From [Mycobacterium] zoologicum (GTDB lineage: Bacteria; Actinomycetota; Actinomycetes; Mycobacteriales; Mycobacteriaceae): 64,000 bases of DNA. The notes under the pieces are model-generated. The model had not been told where the DNA came from and made no database searches. It worked only from the letters and a program-made list of their open reading frames with translations. Below are positions 47,378 to 55,060 of this stretch, piece by piece (within the stretch, counting starts at the first letter, position 1; each line of letters starts with the position of its first letter). The stretch covers positions 2,231,415 through 2,295,414 of the forward strand of contig NZ_CP083985.1 in the NCBI RefSeq assembly GCF_020172665.1. The letters are read 5' to 3'. The position numbers and the translations under genes were made by a program.

Positions 47378-47594
47378 CGCTGATCCCGTCCGCGACCGCG
47401 GTGTCCCAGACGTGTTCTTCGTTGTCATCCGACCAATCCGCCCATGCGTTGCGATAGTCGTCGCCCAGAGTGGGGTAGCGCAGCATCCGAATAGCGCGCT
47501 GCAGACCCGCCGACCGTGATGGCAGCCCGGTGTGCGCCACGTAGGCATCCAATGCGGCGACGTCGGCGTCCGACAGGCTCACGCTCAGCTTCAC
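47364..47594 (-). CDS. mazE9: MazE9-type ribbon-helix-helix antitoxin
   Basis: This 76-residue protein has the RHH N-terminus [19 protein letters not shown], then the helix [24 protein letters not shown] and an acidic C-terminal tail ([11 protein letters not shown]) that would wrap the toxin. It corresponds to MazE9 (Rv2801A, 76 residues). It is the first gene of the module, with 11-bp-spaced direct repeats just upstream for autoregulation. Confidence 0.92.
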   Translation of the reverse strand: MKLSVSLSDADVAALDAYVAHTGLPSRSAGLQRAIRMLRYPTLGDDYRNAWADWSDDNEEHVWDTAVADGISDAAR

Positions 47595-47601
47595 ACCGTC
47601 A

Positions 47602-47627
47602 TGCTACCCGATTGCTACCGACGGTAG
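47602..47627. promoter_or_regulatory. Operator of mazEF9: direct and inverted repeats
   Basis: TGCTACC occurs at 47602-47608 and 47613-47619, an exact 11-bp period (one helical turn). CTACCG (47615-47620) also forms an inverted repeat with CGGTAG (47622-47627) around one base. The elements lie 8-33 nt upstream of the mazE9 start, consistent with cooperative RHH antitoxin binding over the promoter. Confidence 0.6.
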
Positions 47628-47636
47628 TATCAATGA

Positions 47637-48410
47637 TCAGCGCCCTCGCCAGTGCGGCGGACGCTTCTCCTGCCAGGCCAGCAGCCCCTCGGCGACGTCC
47701 TCGGTGGCACCGGCGACCTTGCGCATGGTCTCCCCGAACCGGACCGCGTCGATCCAGCTCATGTCCGCGCTGCGCCACGCCACCTCCTTGGTGGCCCGCT
47801 GGGCCAGCGGGGCGGCTTTGGTGAGGGTCTTCGCCCAGTCCCGGGCGGTGTTCTGCAGTTCGTCCGGCTCGACCAGCTTCCACACCAGGCCGATCTCCTT
47901 GGCCCGCTGCGCGCTGACCGGTTCGCCGGTGAGCAGCAGTTCCATCGCGTTGGCCCACCCCACCCGCTGCGGCAGCCGGATCGCCCCGACGATGGTGGGC
48001 ACCCCGATCGACACCTCGGGGAAGCGGAACACCGCCTCGGTGCTGGCGATGATGAAGTCGCAGAACAACAATCCGGTCAGCCCGTAGCCCACGCACGGGC
48101 CGTGCACGGCGGCGATCGTCGGTTTGAACAGCTCCATGCCGCTCTCGAACGAGTTGATGGTGGGCTTCTCCCAGAACGTCCCGGCGAAGGTGCCTACGGC
48201 GCCGGCGGAATCGGTGAGGTCGGCCCCGGCGCAGAACACGTCCCCGTTGGCGGTCAGGATGCCTACCCAGGCGTCCTCCTCGGAGCGGAACCGGTTCCAG
48301 GCGGCGTTGAGGTCCTCGCGCAGCGCCCCGTTGATGGCGTTGCGGGCTTCGGGCCGGTTCAAGGTGATGGTCGCCACGTGGTTGTCCAATTCATAGGTGA
48401 CCAGACTCAT
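47637..48410 (-). CDS. Enoyl-CoA hydratase/isomerase family (crotonase)
   Basis: This 257-residue crotonase shows the oxyanion-hole segments FCAGADLTD and HGPCVGYGLTG, and Glu residues in FRFPEVSIGVP and NAMELLLTGE in the positions of the two catalytic glutamates. It probably hydrates enoyl-CoA in a fatty-acid or related degradation pathway. It lies downstream of mazE9's divergent side and divergent from the NYN-domain gene. The specific EchA number cannot be assigned by eye. Confidence 0.9.
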   Translation of the reverse strand: MSLVTYELDNHVATITLNRPEARNAINGALREDLNAAWNRFRSEEDAWVGILTANGDVFCAGADLTDSAGAVGTFAGTFWEKPTINSFESGMELFKPTIAAVHGPCVGYGLTGLLFCDFIIASTEAVFRFPEVSIGVPTIVGAIRLPQRVGWANAMELLLTGEPVSAQRAKEIGLVWKLVEPDELQNTARDWAKTLTKAAPLAQRATKEVAWRSADMSWIDAVRFGETMRKVAGATEDVAEGLLAWQEKRPPHWRGR

Positions 48411-48433
48411 GGCTGCACCGTACCGTCGGAGTC

Positions 48434-48814
48434 GTGAGGTGGATCGTGGACGCGATGAATGTGATCGGTGCGCGCCCGGACGGCTGGTGGAAGGACCGCC
48501 ACGCCGCGATGGTCCGGTTGACCCGACAGCTCGAAGTCTGGGCGGCGGCGCGAGGCGGGGACGTCACCGTGGTCTTCGAAAAGCCGCCGTCGCCGCCCAT
48601 CGGCTCGGAGATCGTCACTATCGCCGCGGCCCCGCGGCCGGGCGCCAACTCCGCTGACGACGAGATCGTGCGGCTGGTGCTGGCCGACGAGCGGCCCGGG
48701 GAGATCACCGTCGTGACATCGGATATCACGCTGGTGGACCGGGTCCGCCAGGCCGGAGCGAACACCGACCCGGCCAGGGGATTTCGTGAGCTGATCGAGC
48801 GGTCCGCGCCCTAG
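48434..48814 (+). CDS. NYN-domain (YacP-like) nuclease
   Basis: This 126-residue PIN-like domain protein has an N-terminal WIVDAMNVIGARPDGWW (conserved Asp, Asn), VTVVFEK, ANSADDEIVRLV (acidic cluster) and ITVVTSDITLVDRVRQAGA. These acidic residues suit metal binding in an RNase of the NYN family. GTG 48434. Its stop TAG shares the tetranucleotide CTAG with the convergent flavoprotein stop. Confidence 0.85.
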   Translation: MRWIVDAMNVIGARPDGWWKDRHAAMVRLTRQLEVWAAARGGDVTVVFEKPPSPPIGSEIVTIAAAPRPGANSADDEIVRLVLADERPGEITVVTSDITLVDRVRQAGANTDPARGFRELIERSAP

Positions 48815-50403
48815 TCGGCCCGACGGGCGGCGCTCGCCCCGGCGCGCCGGCCGGCGAACACGCAGTCGGCGATCGACAGCCCGCTGACGTAGGACCGGGA
48901 CGCGATACCGATCGCGGTGCGGCCGGCGCTGTAGAGCCCCGGGATCGGCGCTCCGTCGGCGTCGACGACGGAGCCGGTGTCCTCGCAGACCCGCACCCCG
49001 CCGAGGGTGAGCATCGGCGTGGGCAGCAAGGGGTTGGGGCGCACCGAGATATCCAGAAGTGTGTAGGGGGCTCGATCGATGCGGCGGCGGAATTCGTCGG
49101 GCTTCCCGACCGGGTCGGGCTGGCCGGCGTCGATCGCGTCGTTGTGGGCGGCGACGGTCACCTGCAGGCCCTCCGGGTCGATGCCGGCCGCCCGGGCCAC
49201 CTCCGTCAGGGTCTTGCCGCGTTTGGCGCCGGTGAGCATCAGGGCGGCGGACTGGGCGCGCTGGAACCACAACGTCTGGGTGAGCAGTTGGCGCCGCGCC
49301 TCCGACATCAGGGCGGCGTCGGCCAGGATCCAGCCGTTGCTGCCGTGCTGCTTTACCAGGGCCTGGCCGAGCGCGGCGCCGTAGCGGGTCTCGTCGATGA
49401 CTCGAGAACCCTTGTCGTCGACCACGATCGAGGAGATGAATGCGCTCGGCGGGGTGATGAACTTCCACACCGAGACGTTATCCATCCGGTCGGTCACCGC
49501 ACCGACGCTCTGCGCCAACGCGATACCGCTGCCGTCGTCACCGCTGGTGCCCAACGGCAGGCCCCCGTTGAATTGAGGGGCGTAGCGCTTGCGCCATTCG
49601 GTGTTCGCGATGAAGCCACCCGCGCAGATGATCACGCCTCGCCGCGCGGTGATCTCGATCGGACGGGCGTAACGGTCGGCAAGCTTGGCCAGCCGGCGCT
49701 CCATCGCCGCGCGCAGCGGCGGGTAGTAGACGCCCGGCTTGGAGGAGATCGCCGCCAGGCGTGCATAGCGGCGCTGGATGCGCCGTGGCGCCTCGCCCAT
49801 GGTCATCGCGCGTACGCCGATCACCCGGCCGGTGGCATCGCGCAGCAGCTCGGTGACGCTGGTGTGCGGCCGGAAGTCCACGCCAAGCCTGCGGGCCGAA
49901 TCCGCCAGTGGCGCATAGATCTTCGTGCCCGAGGTGCCTTTGCCGTAGGCGCGGTGGCCGCGTTGCACCGGCGGGGTGTGGGCGCGGAATGCCCCGGCAT
50001 TCTCGCTGCCGGAGTGATACAGGTAGTAGCGGTTGTTGGGAAACGACGTCTTGTAGGGGCACAGTCCGGCGTTGAACGGAACACCGTGGCCGCTCAGCCA
50101 GTCGATCATCTCCGGACTGGAATCGACGAAGCGCTGCAACGTCTCCGGGCTGACCGCGTCGCCGACCTCCAGGCGCAGGTAGTCCAGCATCTGCTCGGCC
50201 GTGTCGTGTACGCCGGCTTCCTTCTGGACCGAGGTGCCGGCCCCGGCGTAGATGATGCCGCCGGAGATCGCGGTGGCTCCACCGCCGTTGGCGCGGTCGA
50301 CGGCGATGACCTCGGCGCCGAGTTCTCGTGCGGTGATCGCCGCGCTCGTTCCTGCCGCGCCGAACCCGACGACGACGATGTCAGTTGTCAAACTGGTGGT
50401 CAC
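48811..50403 (-). CDS. FAD-dependent oxidoreductase, KstD/fumarate-reductase flavoprotein family
   Basis: The product is about 530 residues. The FAD-binding N-terminus reads DIVVVGFGAAGTSAAITAREL with VIAVDRANGGGATAISGGI, and the second FAD contact is GLYSAGRTAIGIASRSYVSGLSIADCVFAGRRAG. The layout matches 3-ketosteroid delta-1-dehydrogenase-like proteins. The substrate is not proven, but two KstR-like operators sit directly upstream, which favours a steroid or lipid role. GTG 50403 is chosen; TTG 50412 is in frame and directly adjoins the operator. Confidence 0.85.
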   Translation of the reverse strand: MTTSLTTDIVVVGFGAAGTSAAITARELGAEVIAVDRANGGGATAISGGIIYAGAGTSVQKEAGVHDTAEQMLDYLRLEVGDAVSPETLQRFVDSSPEMIDWLSGHGVPFNAGLCPYKTSFPNNRYYLYHSGSENAGAFRAHTPPVQRGHRAYGKGTSGTKIYAPLADSARRLGVDFRPHTSVTELLRDATGRVIGVRAMTMGEAPRRIQRRYARLAAISSKPGVYYPPLRAAMERRLAKLADRYARPIEITARRGVIICAGGFIANTEWRKRYAPQFNGGLPLGTSGDDGSGIALAQSVGAVTDRMDNVSVWKFITPPSAFISSIVVDDKGSRVIDETRYGAALGQALVKQHGSNGWILADAALMSEARRQLLTQTLWFQRAQSAALMLTGAKRGKTLTEVARAAGIDPEGLQVTVAAHNDAIDAGQPDPVGKPDEFRRRIDRAPYTLLDISVRPNPLLPTPMLTLGGVRVCEDTGSVVDADGAPIPGLYSAGRTAIGIASRSYVSGLSIADCVFAGRRAGASAARRAD

Positions 50404-50412
50404 GCGGCTCAA

Positions 50413-50426
50413 TGTAACAGGTTCTA
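50413..50426. promoter_or_regulatory. KstR-type operator 1 upstream of the flavoprotein
   Basis: TGTAACAGGTTCTA fits TnnAACnnGTTnnA at all fixed positions. It lies 10 nt from GTG 50403, so KstR bound here would block a leaderless or short-leader promoter. Confidence 0.6.
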
Positions 50427-50479
50427 GTTCTGCTTCTACTCAGATAACCAGCGATGATAAATGAACAAACGGCTATAAC

Positions 50480-50493
50480 CGAAACATGTTCTA
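50480..50493. promoter_or_regulatory. KstR-like operator 2
   Basis: CGAAACATGTTCTA matches the KstR core except at the first base and contains the palindrome AACATGTT. It lies 67 bp from operator 1, between the flavoprotein and the divergent transglycosylase gene, so it could act on either. Confidence 0.45.
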
Positions 50494-50553
50494 CTTTCTC
50501 GGGAACGCTCCCGAGGGCCACCTTGCGCGCTTTACGCCTGCTCACCGGTCAAG

Positions 50554-51399
50554 ATGGACGGCATGGCTGCACGAGTATGGCGCATTGTCGCGACCCTGGT
50601 TTTCGCCCTCGCCGCAACGGTGACGCCGGCCGGTGCCGAGCCGGGAGCCGATCCGGCGGCGCTGGCCGCCGATCTGGTCGCCGCCGACCAGGCGCTGCGC
50701 AACCCGTCGGCCCCGGAACAGGTGCTCGCGGCCGCTGCTCGCCGCCAGCAGGTCGCCTATCGCACCCTGGGGGCACACCCGGAGTGGGATGCGGTGGCTC
50801 GCCCGCAGATCCCGGCGTCCCTGCTCGACGTCTATGACCGCAACATCGATGCCCGCCGTGCGCTCATGGCGCTCACCGATCCGAAATCCAGCATGCCGCC
50901 ATGGCGGGTGGTGCCGCCGGTGCCGGCCAACGAACTGATCGCCGCTTACCGTGCCGCCGAGGCCGCATCCGGGGTGCCGTGGAACTACCTGGCGGCCATC
51001 AACTTCGTCGAGACCGGCTTCGGCCGCATCAACGGCATCAGCGACGACGCCGCGGCGGGCCCGATGCAGTTCCTGCCGTCGACGTTCGCGGCCTACGGCA
51101 ACGGGGGAGACATCCACTCGCCCCGGGATTCCATCATGGCGGCGGGACGGCTGTTGGCCGCCAACGGATTCGCCACCAACCCGGATAAGGCGATCTGGGG
51201 CTACAACCACTCCGACTACTACGTGCGGGCCGTCAAAGACTATGCCGCGGTCATCGGCGGCGACCCGGCCGGATTCGCCGGCTACTACCGGTGGGACACC
51301 TACTACCGCACCACCGCCGGTGATCTGCTGCTGCCGATCGGGTACTTCTCGGCGACGCGGATTCCGGTCGAGCAGTACCTGGCGTCGCACCCGCAGTGA
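50554..51399 (+). CDS. Secreted lytic transglycosylase (SLT domain)
   Basis: This 281-residue protein has a signal peptide (IVATLVFALAATVTPAGA, cleavage before EPG) and a C-terminal SLT domain. The catalytic Glu is in AINFVETGFGRI, followed by AGPMQFLPSTFAAYG and IWGYNHSDYYVRAVKDYA. It cleaves peptidoglycan glycan strands to 1,6-anhydro products. ATG 50554 or ATG 50563 is the start; the signal peptide is intact in both cases. Confidence 0.9.
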   Translation: MDGMAARVWRIVATLVFALAATVTPAGAEPGADPAALAADLVAADQALRNPSAPEQVLAAAARRQQVAYRTLGAHPEWDAVARPQIPASLLDVYDRNIDARRALMALTDPKSSMPPWRVVPPVPANELIAAYRAAEAASGVPWNYLAAINFVETGFGRINGISDDAAAGPMQFLPSTFAAYGNGGDIHSPRDSIMAAGRLLAANGFATNPDKAIWGYNHSDYYVRAVKDYAAVIGGDPAGFAGYYRWDTYYRTTAGDLLLPIGYFSATRIPVEQYLASHPQ

Positions 51400-51403
51400 G
51401 GCG

Positions 51404-51769
51404 TCAGCCCTGCTGGGCCCGCCACTTGTCGAGCACCCGCCGCTCTCGTTTCGTCGGTCGCCCGGCACCGCGGTCGCGGGCGGCCACCGGCATCGCGGCG
51501 CTCGGTGGCGGTGGCGGCGTCCGATCCAGGTAACAGGTCACCGCGTCGGGCGCCCCGACTCGTTTCTGGATCACCCGCAGCACTTCCACGATTCGGCTGC
51601 GATCACCGATATGGGCGCTCACCACGTCACCGGGACAGACCGTGGTCGCCGGCTTGGCCGGGCGATTGTTGACCCGCACATGCCCACCGCGGCAGGCGGC
51701 CGCCGCGTCCGGCCGGGTTTTGGTGATCCGCACCGCCCACAGCCACCGATCCACCCGGGACGATTCCAT
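51404..51769 (-). CDS. S4-domain RNA-binding protein (Hsp15-like)
   Basis: This 121-residue protein has the S4 domain at residues 4-60 (SRVDRWLWAVRITKTRPDAAAACRGGHVRVN spread over the fold, then PGDVVSAHIG) and a basic C-terminal tail (GRPTKRERRVLDKWRAQ) typical of Hsp15. In E. coli Hsp15 rescues stalled 50S-peptidyl-tRNA. It converges with the transglycosylase, with a 4-nt gap, and is 13 nt from the FKBP gene, probably in one transcript. Confidence 0.88.
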   Translation of the reverse strand: MESSRVDRWLWAVRITKTRPDAAAACRGGHVRVNNRPAKPATTVCPGDVVSAHIGDRSRIVEVLRVIQKRVGAPDAVTCYLDRTPPPPPSAAMPVAARDRGAGRPTKRERRVLDKWRAQQG

Positions 51770-51782
51770 GACCGACCGCGGC

Positions 51783-52406
51783 TCAGCGGGCCTTGAGGAT
51801 CTTGATCGCGAACACCAGGGTGTCGCCGGGCAGGATGCCGGCGGCGGGCTGGCCCTCGGGGTAGCCGTCGGCGGGGATCATCGCGACGGCCACCGTCGAG
51901 CCGACCTTCTGGCCCGCGATGGCCTTCTGGAATCCCGGCACGACGCGGCCCAGCCCGAATTCCACCGGCTCGCCACGCTGGTAGCTGCTGTCGAACACCG
52001 ACCCGTCGCGGCCGTTGACACCCATGTAGCAGACCGTCACGGTGGCACTGTCCGCGACCACCGGGCCGTCGCCGGCCTTGAGCGTGTGCACCTGGGTCTG
52101 CGCCACCTTGAACGGTTGCTTCACCGTGACACTCGGCGCGGCGGTGTCGGTGGAGCCGATCACCGCCAGGCTGCCGCTGGATCCGGGCAGCGTCCACTCG
52201 GGCTCGCCGCCCTCCGTCGGCGCCGACGAGGGGCAGACCGACGGCGTCTGGCCGCCGGGGGGCATGAACAGATCCGTCACTGTGGAGGTGCGCTCCGAGG
52301 AAGCGCTGTTCTCCGAGCCGCCGCAGGCGGTCAGGGTCAGGCCCAGGCCCAGGGCACCGGTGGCGAGTGCGATGAGCGGGGTGCGAAAGGAAGTCACCTG
52401 CGCCAC
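51783..52406 (-). CDS. FKBP-type peptidyl-prolyl isomerase, lipoprotein
   Basis: This 207-residue protein starts at GTG 52406 (GTG 52397 is an alternative). The lipobox LTAC (in LTLTACGGS) predicts a membrane-anchored extracytoplasmic protein. The FKBP domain covers about residues 105-207: DSATVTVCYMGVNGRDGSVFDSSY, EFGLGRVVPGFQKAIAGQKVGS and the C-terminal DTLVFAIKIL. It is strikingly similar to the FKBP encoded at 55.1 kb, also at DNA level. Confidence 0.9.
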   Translation of the reverse strand: MAQVTSFRTPLIALATGALGLGLTLTACGGSENSASSERTSTVTDLFMPPGGQTPSVCPSSAPTEGGEPEWTLPGSSGSLAVIGSTDTAAPSVTVKQPFKVAQTQVHTLKAGDGPVVADSATVTVCYMGVNGRDGSVFDSSYQRGEPVEFGLGRVVPGFQKAIAGQKVGSTVAVAMIPADGYPEGQPAAGILPGDTLVFAIKILKAR

Positions 52407-52437
52407 GCTACAGCCCGGGGTGAGCCGACTGGACGGT

Positions 52438-52472
52438 GTAGCATTCCGCTATAGCTTGTTTCATATTGCTAC
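52438..52472. promoter_or_regulatory. Inverted repeats in the parD-like/zeta promoter
   Basis: GTAGCA (52438-52443) and TGCTAC (52467-52472) form a 6-bp inverted repeat around an A+T-rich promoter-like core. The perfect octamer palindrome GCTATAGC lies inside at 52448-52455. The elements are 19-53 nt upstream of the antitoxin ATG 52491, with the ribosome site GGGAGG between, as expected for autoregulation of a toxin-antitoxin operon. Confidence 0.5.
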
Positions 52473-52490
52473 GCAGCTGGGAGGTCGCCC

Positions 52491-52880
52491 ATGGCCGAGG
52501 CCGCCGATCGGGTAACCAGGTTTGCGGCGGACTTGGTGGACAGCGCTGCGGCCGAAGGTGCTCGGCAGAGCCGGTCGGCCAAACAACAGCTCGATCACTG
52601 GGCGCGGGTAGGTCGCGCGGTATCGGCGCAGCAGACCGCGGCGCGCAGGCGGGTCGAAGCAGCCTTGGCCGGTCATCTGGACACCGCTGCGTTGACTGCC
52701 GACGAAGGCGTGGTCTACAACGCTGAAATCTCCGCGGCGATCGAGGAGAACCTGGCGCAGACCAATTACGGGAACCTGCTCGCCGAGCGCGGCATCACCA
52801 CAGTCGCGCTTGATGACGAGGGTCGAATCGTCGAATATCGGCCCGACGGCACCTCGGTGATCGTCGAGACGTCCTACTGA
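52491..52880 (+). CDS. ParD-like antitoxin
   Basis: The protein has 129 residues. The N-terminal part ADRVTRFAADLVDSAAAEG, then RSAKQQLDHWARVGRAVSAQ, matches the ParD_like family often paired with zeta-type toxins. The C-terminal half (NLAQTNYGNLLAERGITTV) probably contacts the toxin. GGGAGG precedes ATG 52491. The zeta toxin follows after 16 nt. Confidence 0.82.
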   Translation: MAEAADRVTRFAADLVDSAAAEGARQSRSAKQQLDHWARVGRAVSAQQTAARRRVEAALAGHLDTAALTADEGVVYNAEISAAIEENLAQTNYGNLLAERGITTVALDDEGRIVEYRPDGTSVIVETSY

Positions 52881-52896
52881 CGGCGGACGGGCGCTG

Positions 52897-53472
52897 ATGC
52901 GACGACTCGACCTCGTCGTCGGCCCGAACGGGGCGGGGAAATCCACCTTCGTTGCCCTGACGTTGGGGCCGTTGCTGCCGGGTGCGCCGTTCGTCAACGC
53001 AGATGAGATCGCCAAGAGCCGCTGGCCCGACGACACCGCTGCGCGCGCGTACGACGCTGCAAAGGTGGCTGCGCTGACCCGGGTGAAGCTCATCGCGGAG
53101 GGCCATTCGTTCATCACTGAGACGGTGTTTTCGCACGAGTCCAAACTTGACTTGCTCCGCCATGCGCACTCCCAGGGCTACACGGTGATGCTGCATGCAC
53201 TGTTGATCCCCGAAGTGTTGGCGGTGCAGCGGGTGCGGTATCGCGTGGTCGCGGGCGGGCACGCGGTTCCTGAGGAGAAGATCCGAGGGCGATACCACCG
53301 GCTGTGGCCACTCGTCGCCGAAGCGATCGCAATGGCCGATGTCGCTACGGTTTACGACAATTCACGTGCGACCGGGCCAAAGATTGTGGCGCAGTTCGCC
53401 GGAGGTGCGGAGGTCGGGGAGCTGGCCTGGCCCGCCTGGACGCCTGAGGCCCTGACCCGACGCTGGGTCTAG
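52897..53472 (+). CDS. Zeta-toxin-family kinase
   Basis: This 191-residue P-loop protein has Walker A GPNGAGKS (9-16), a conserved acidic residue in FVNADEIAKSRWP and the zeta-like EGHSFITETVFSHESKLDLL. Zeta toxins phosphorylate UDP-N-acetylglucosamine and block cell-wall synthesis. The sequence is on the compact side and resembles the proteobacterial ZTL group. ATG 52897 starts directly after the antitoxin. Its stop shares CTAG with the convergent oxidoreductase stop. Confidence 0.87.
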   Translation: MRRLDLVVGPNGAGKSTFVALTLGPLLPGAPFVNADEIAKSRWPDDTAARAYDAAKVAALTRVKLIAEGHSFITETVFSHESKLDLLRHAHSQGYTVMLHALLIPEVLAVQRVRYRVVAGGHAVPEEKIRGRYHRLWPLVAEAIAMADVATVYDNSRATGPKIVAQFAGGAEVGELAWPAWTPEALTRRWV

Positions 53473-54482
53473 CCGGAGACCTTCACCACCAGCTTGCCGA
53501 CGTTCTTGCCGTCGAACAGCATGTTGATGGCCGTCGGCAGCTGCTCGAACCCCTCGACGACGGTCTCGAGCGGGGTGAGCTTCCCGGCGGCGATCAGCTC
53601 GCCGATCTCGGCGTTGGCCTCCGGGGAGCGCAGGAAGTGATCGAGCACGATGAAGCCCTGCAGGTTCGCGCGCTGGATCAGTAGGTTGCCGAACGCGCGC
53701 GGCCCCGGCGGTGGGTTGGTCTCGTTGTAGCCGGAGATCATCCCGCACAACGCGATTCGAGCGCCGACGTTGATGCGGGCGAAGATGGCATCCATGATGT
53801 CGCCGCCGACGTTCTCGAAGTCGACGTCGATCCCGTTGGGGGTTGCGGCGGCGAGCTGGCGGGCCCAGTCCTCGGCGCGGTAGTCCACGGCCGCGTCGAA
53901 GCCGAGCCGGTCGGTCAGCAGCGCGCACTTGTCCGGCCCGCCGGCGATCCCGACCACCCGGGCCCCGGAGGCCTTGGCGAGCTGACCGGCGACCGAGCCG
54001 ACCGCGCCGGCCGCAGCTGAGACGACGACGGTCTCGCCGGGCTTGGGTTTGCCGATGTCGCGGATCCCGATCCACGCGGTGAGCCCGGTCATGCCCAGCG
54101 CGCCCAGGTACGCGCTGGGTGAGACGCCGTCGGCGACCTCGACCGGGAACAGCGGCATCGAATCGGAGACGACCGCATACTCCTGCCAGCCGGTCAGTCC
54201 CTGCACGATCTGGCCGACCGGAAAGTTCGGATTGTTCGACGCGATGACCTCGCCGAGCCCGGCGGCGCGCATGACCTCGCCGATGCCGACCGGCGGCAGG
54301 TACGACGGTGTTTCGTTGATCCACATCCGGTTGGTCGGATCCAGTGAGATCCAGTCGACGCGCACCAGTGCCTCGCCGTCGCCGATCGCCGGCACCGCCT
54401 GCTCGGTGAGTTCGAAGGTGTCCGGGCCGATCCGGCCGGTGGGACGCTCACGGAGCAGGAACTGGCGGTTTCGATCGGTCAT
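53469..54482 (-). CDS. Zinc-independent MDR NADP-dependent oxidoreductase (YfmJ/LTB4DH-like)
   Basis: The product is 337 residues from ATG 54482; a longer frame upstream overlaps tpx. Features are the LVRVDWISLDPTNRMWI substrate region, the Rossmann motif VVVSAAAGAVGSVAGQLAK, VGIAGGPDKCALL and IDVDFENVGGDIMDA, which together define the leukotriene B4 12-hydroxydehydrogenase / curcumin-reductase group acting on enones. No zinc ligands are seen. It is divergent from tpx with a 53-nt gap. Confidence 0.9.
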   Translation of the reverse strand: MTDRNRQFLLRERPTGRIGPDTFELTEQAVPAIGDGEALVRVDWISLDPTNRMWINETPSYLPPVGIGEVMRAAGLGEVIASNNPNFPVGQIVQGLTGWQEYAVVSDSMPLFPVEVADGVSPSAYLGALGMTGLTAWIGIRDIGKPKPGETVVVSAAAGAVGSVAGQLAKASGARVVGIAGGPDKCALLTDRLGFDAAVDYRAEDWARQLAAATPNGIDVDFENVGGDIMDAIFARINVGARIALCGMISGYNETNPPPGPRAFGNLLIQRANLQGFIVLDHFLRSPEANAEIGELIAAGKLTPLETVVEGFEQLPTAINMLFDGKNVGKLVVKVSG

Positions 54483-54535
54483 GATCGAACGGTACCGGAG
54501 GCACCTGCCGTAGTCACGACTGGCAGACTGGCGGC

Positions 54536-55030
54536 ATGGCACAGATAACCTTGCGCGGAAACGCAGTCAACACGTCCGGCGACCTGCCTGCGGTGGGGAG
54601 TGCGGCGCCCGCATTCTCGCTGACCGGAACCGATCTCGGTGCGGTCGACAGTGGTCAGTTCGGCGGTAAGCCGCTGTTGCTGAACATCTTCCCGTCCATT
54701 GACACCCCGGTGTGCGCGACCAGCGTGCGGACCTTCAACGAGCGCGCTGCGGCCGGCGGTGTGGCCGTGGTGTGCGTGTCGAACGACCTGCCGTTCGCAC
54801 AGAAGCGTTTCTGCGGTGCCGAGGGCATCGAGAACGTGACCTCGGCGTCGGCGTTCCGGTCGAGCTTCGGCGGCGACTACGGCGTGACCATCGCCGACGG
54901 CCCGATGGCCGGGCTGCTGGCACGGGCCGTCGTGGTGATCGGCGCCGACGGCAAGGTGGCCTACACCGAGCTGGTGCCCGAGATCGCCTCCGAGCCCGAC
55001 TACGACGCGGCCATCGCAGCCCTGAGCTGA
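54536..55030 (+). CDS. tpx: Thiol peroxidase (Tpx, atypical 2-Cys peroxiredoxin)
   Basis: This 164-residue enzyme reduces H2O2 and alkyl hydroperoxides with thioredoxin. The peroxidatic Cys60 is in PSIDTPVCATS and the resolving Cys93 in KRFCGAEG; Thr57 and the catalytic Arg environment are conserved. Length and sequence fit Rv1932 of M. tuberculosis. ATG 54536. Regulatory sites are not obvious in the short divergent gap. Confidence 0.95.
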   Translation: MAQITLRGNAVNTSGDLPAVGSAAPAFSLTGTDLGAVDSGQFGGKPLLLNIFPSIDTPVCATSVRTFNERAAAGGVAVVCVSNDLPFAQKRFCGAEGIENVTSASAFRSSFGGDYGVTIADGPMAGLLARAVVVIGADGKVAYTELVPEIASEPDYDAAIAALS

Positions 55031-55060
55031 CCGGGGTCGGCTCACACGCGGCCCGCGACC

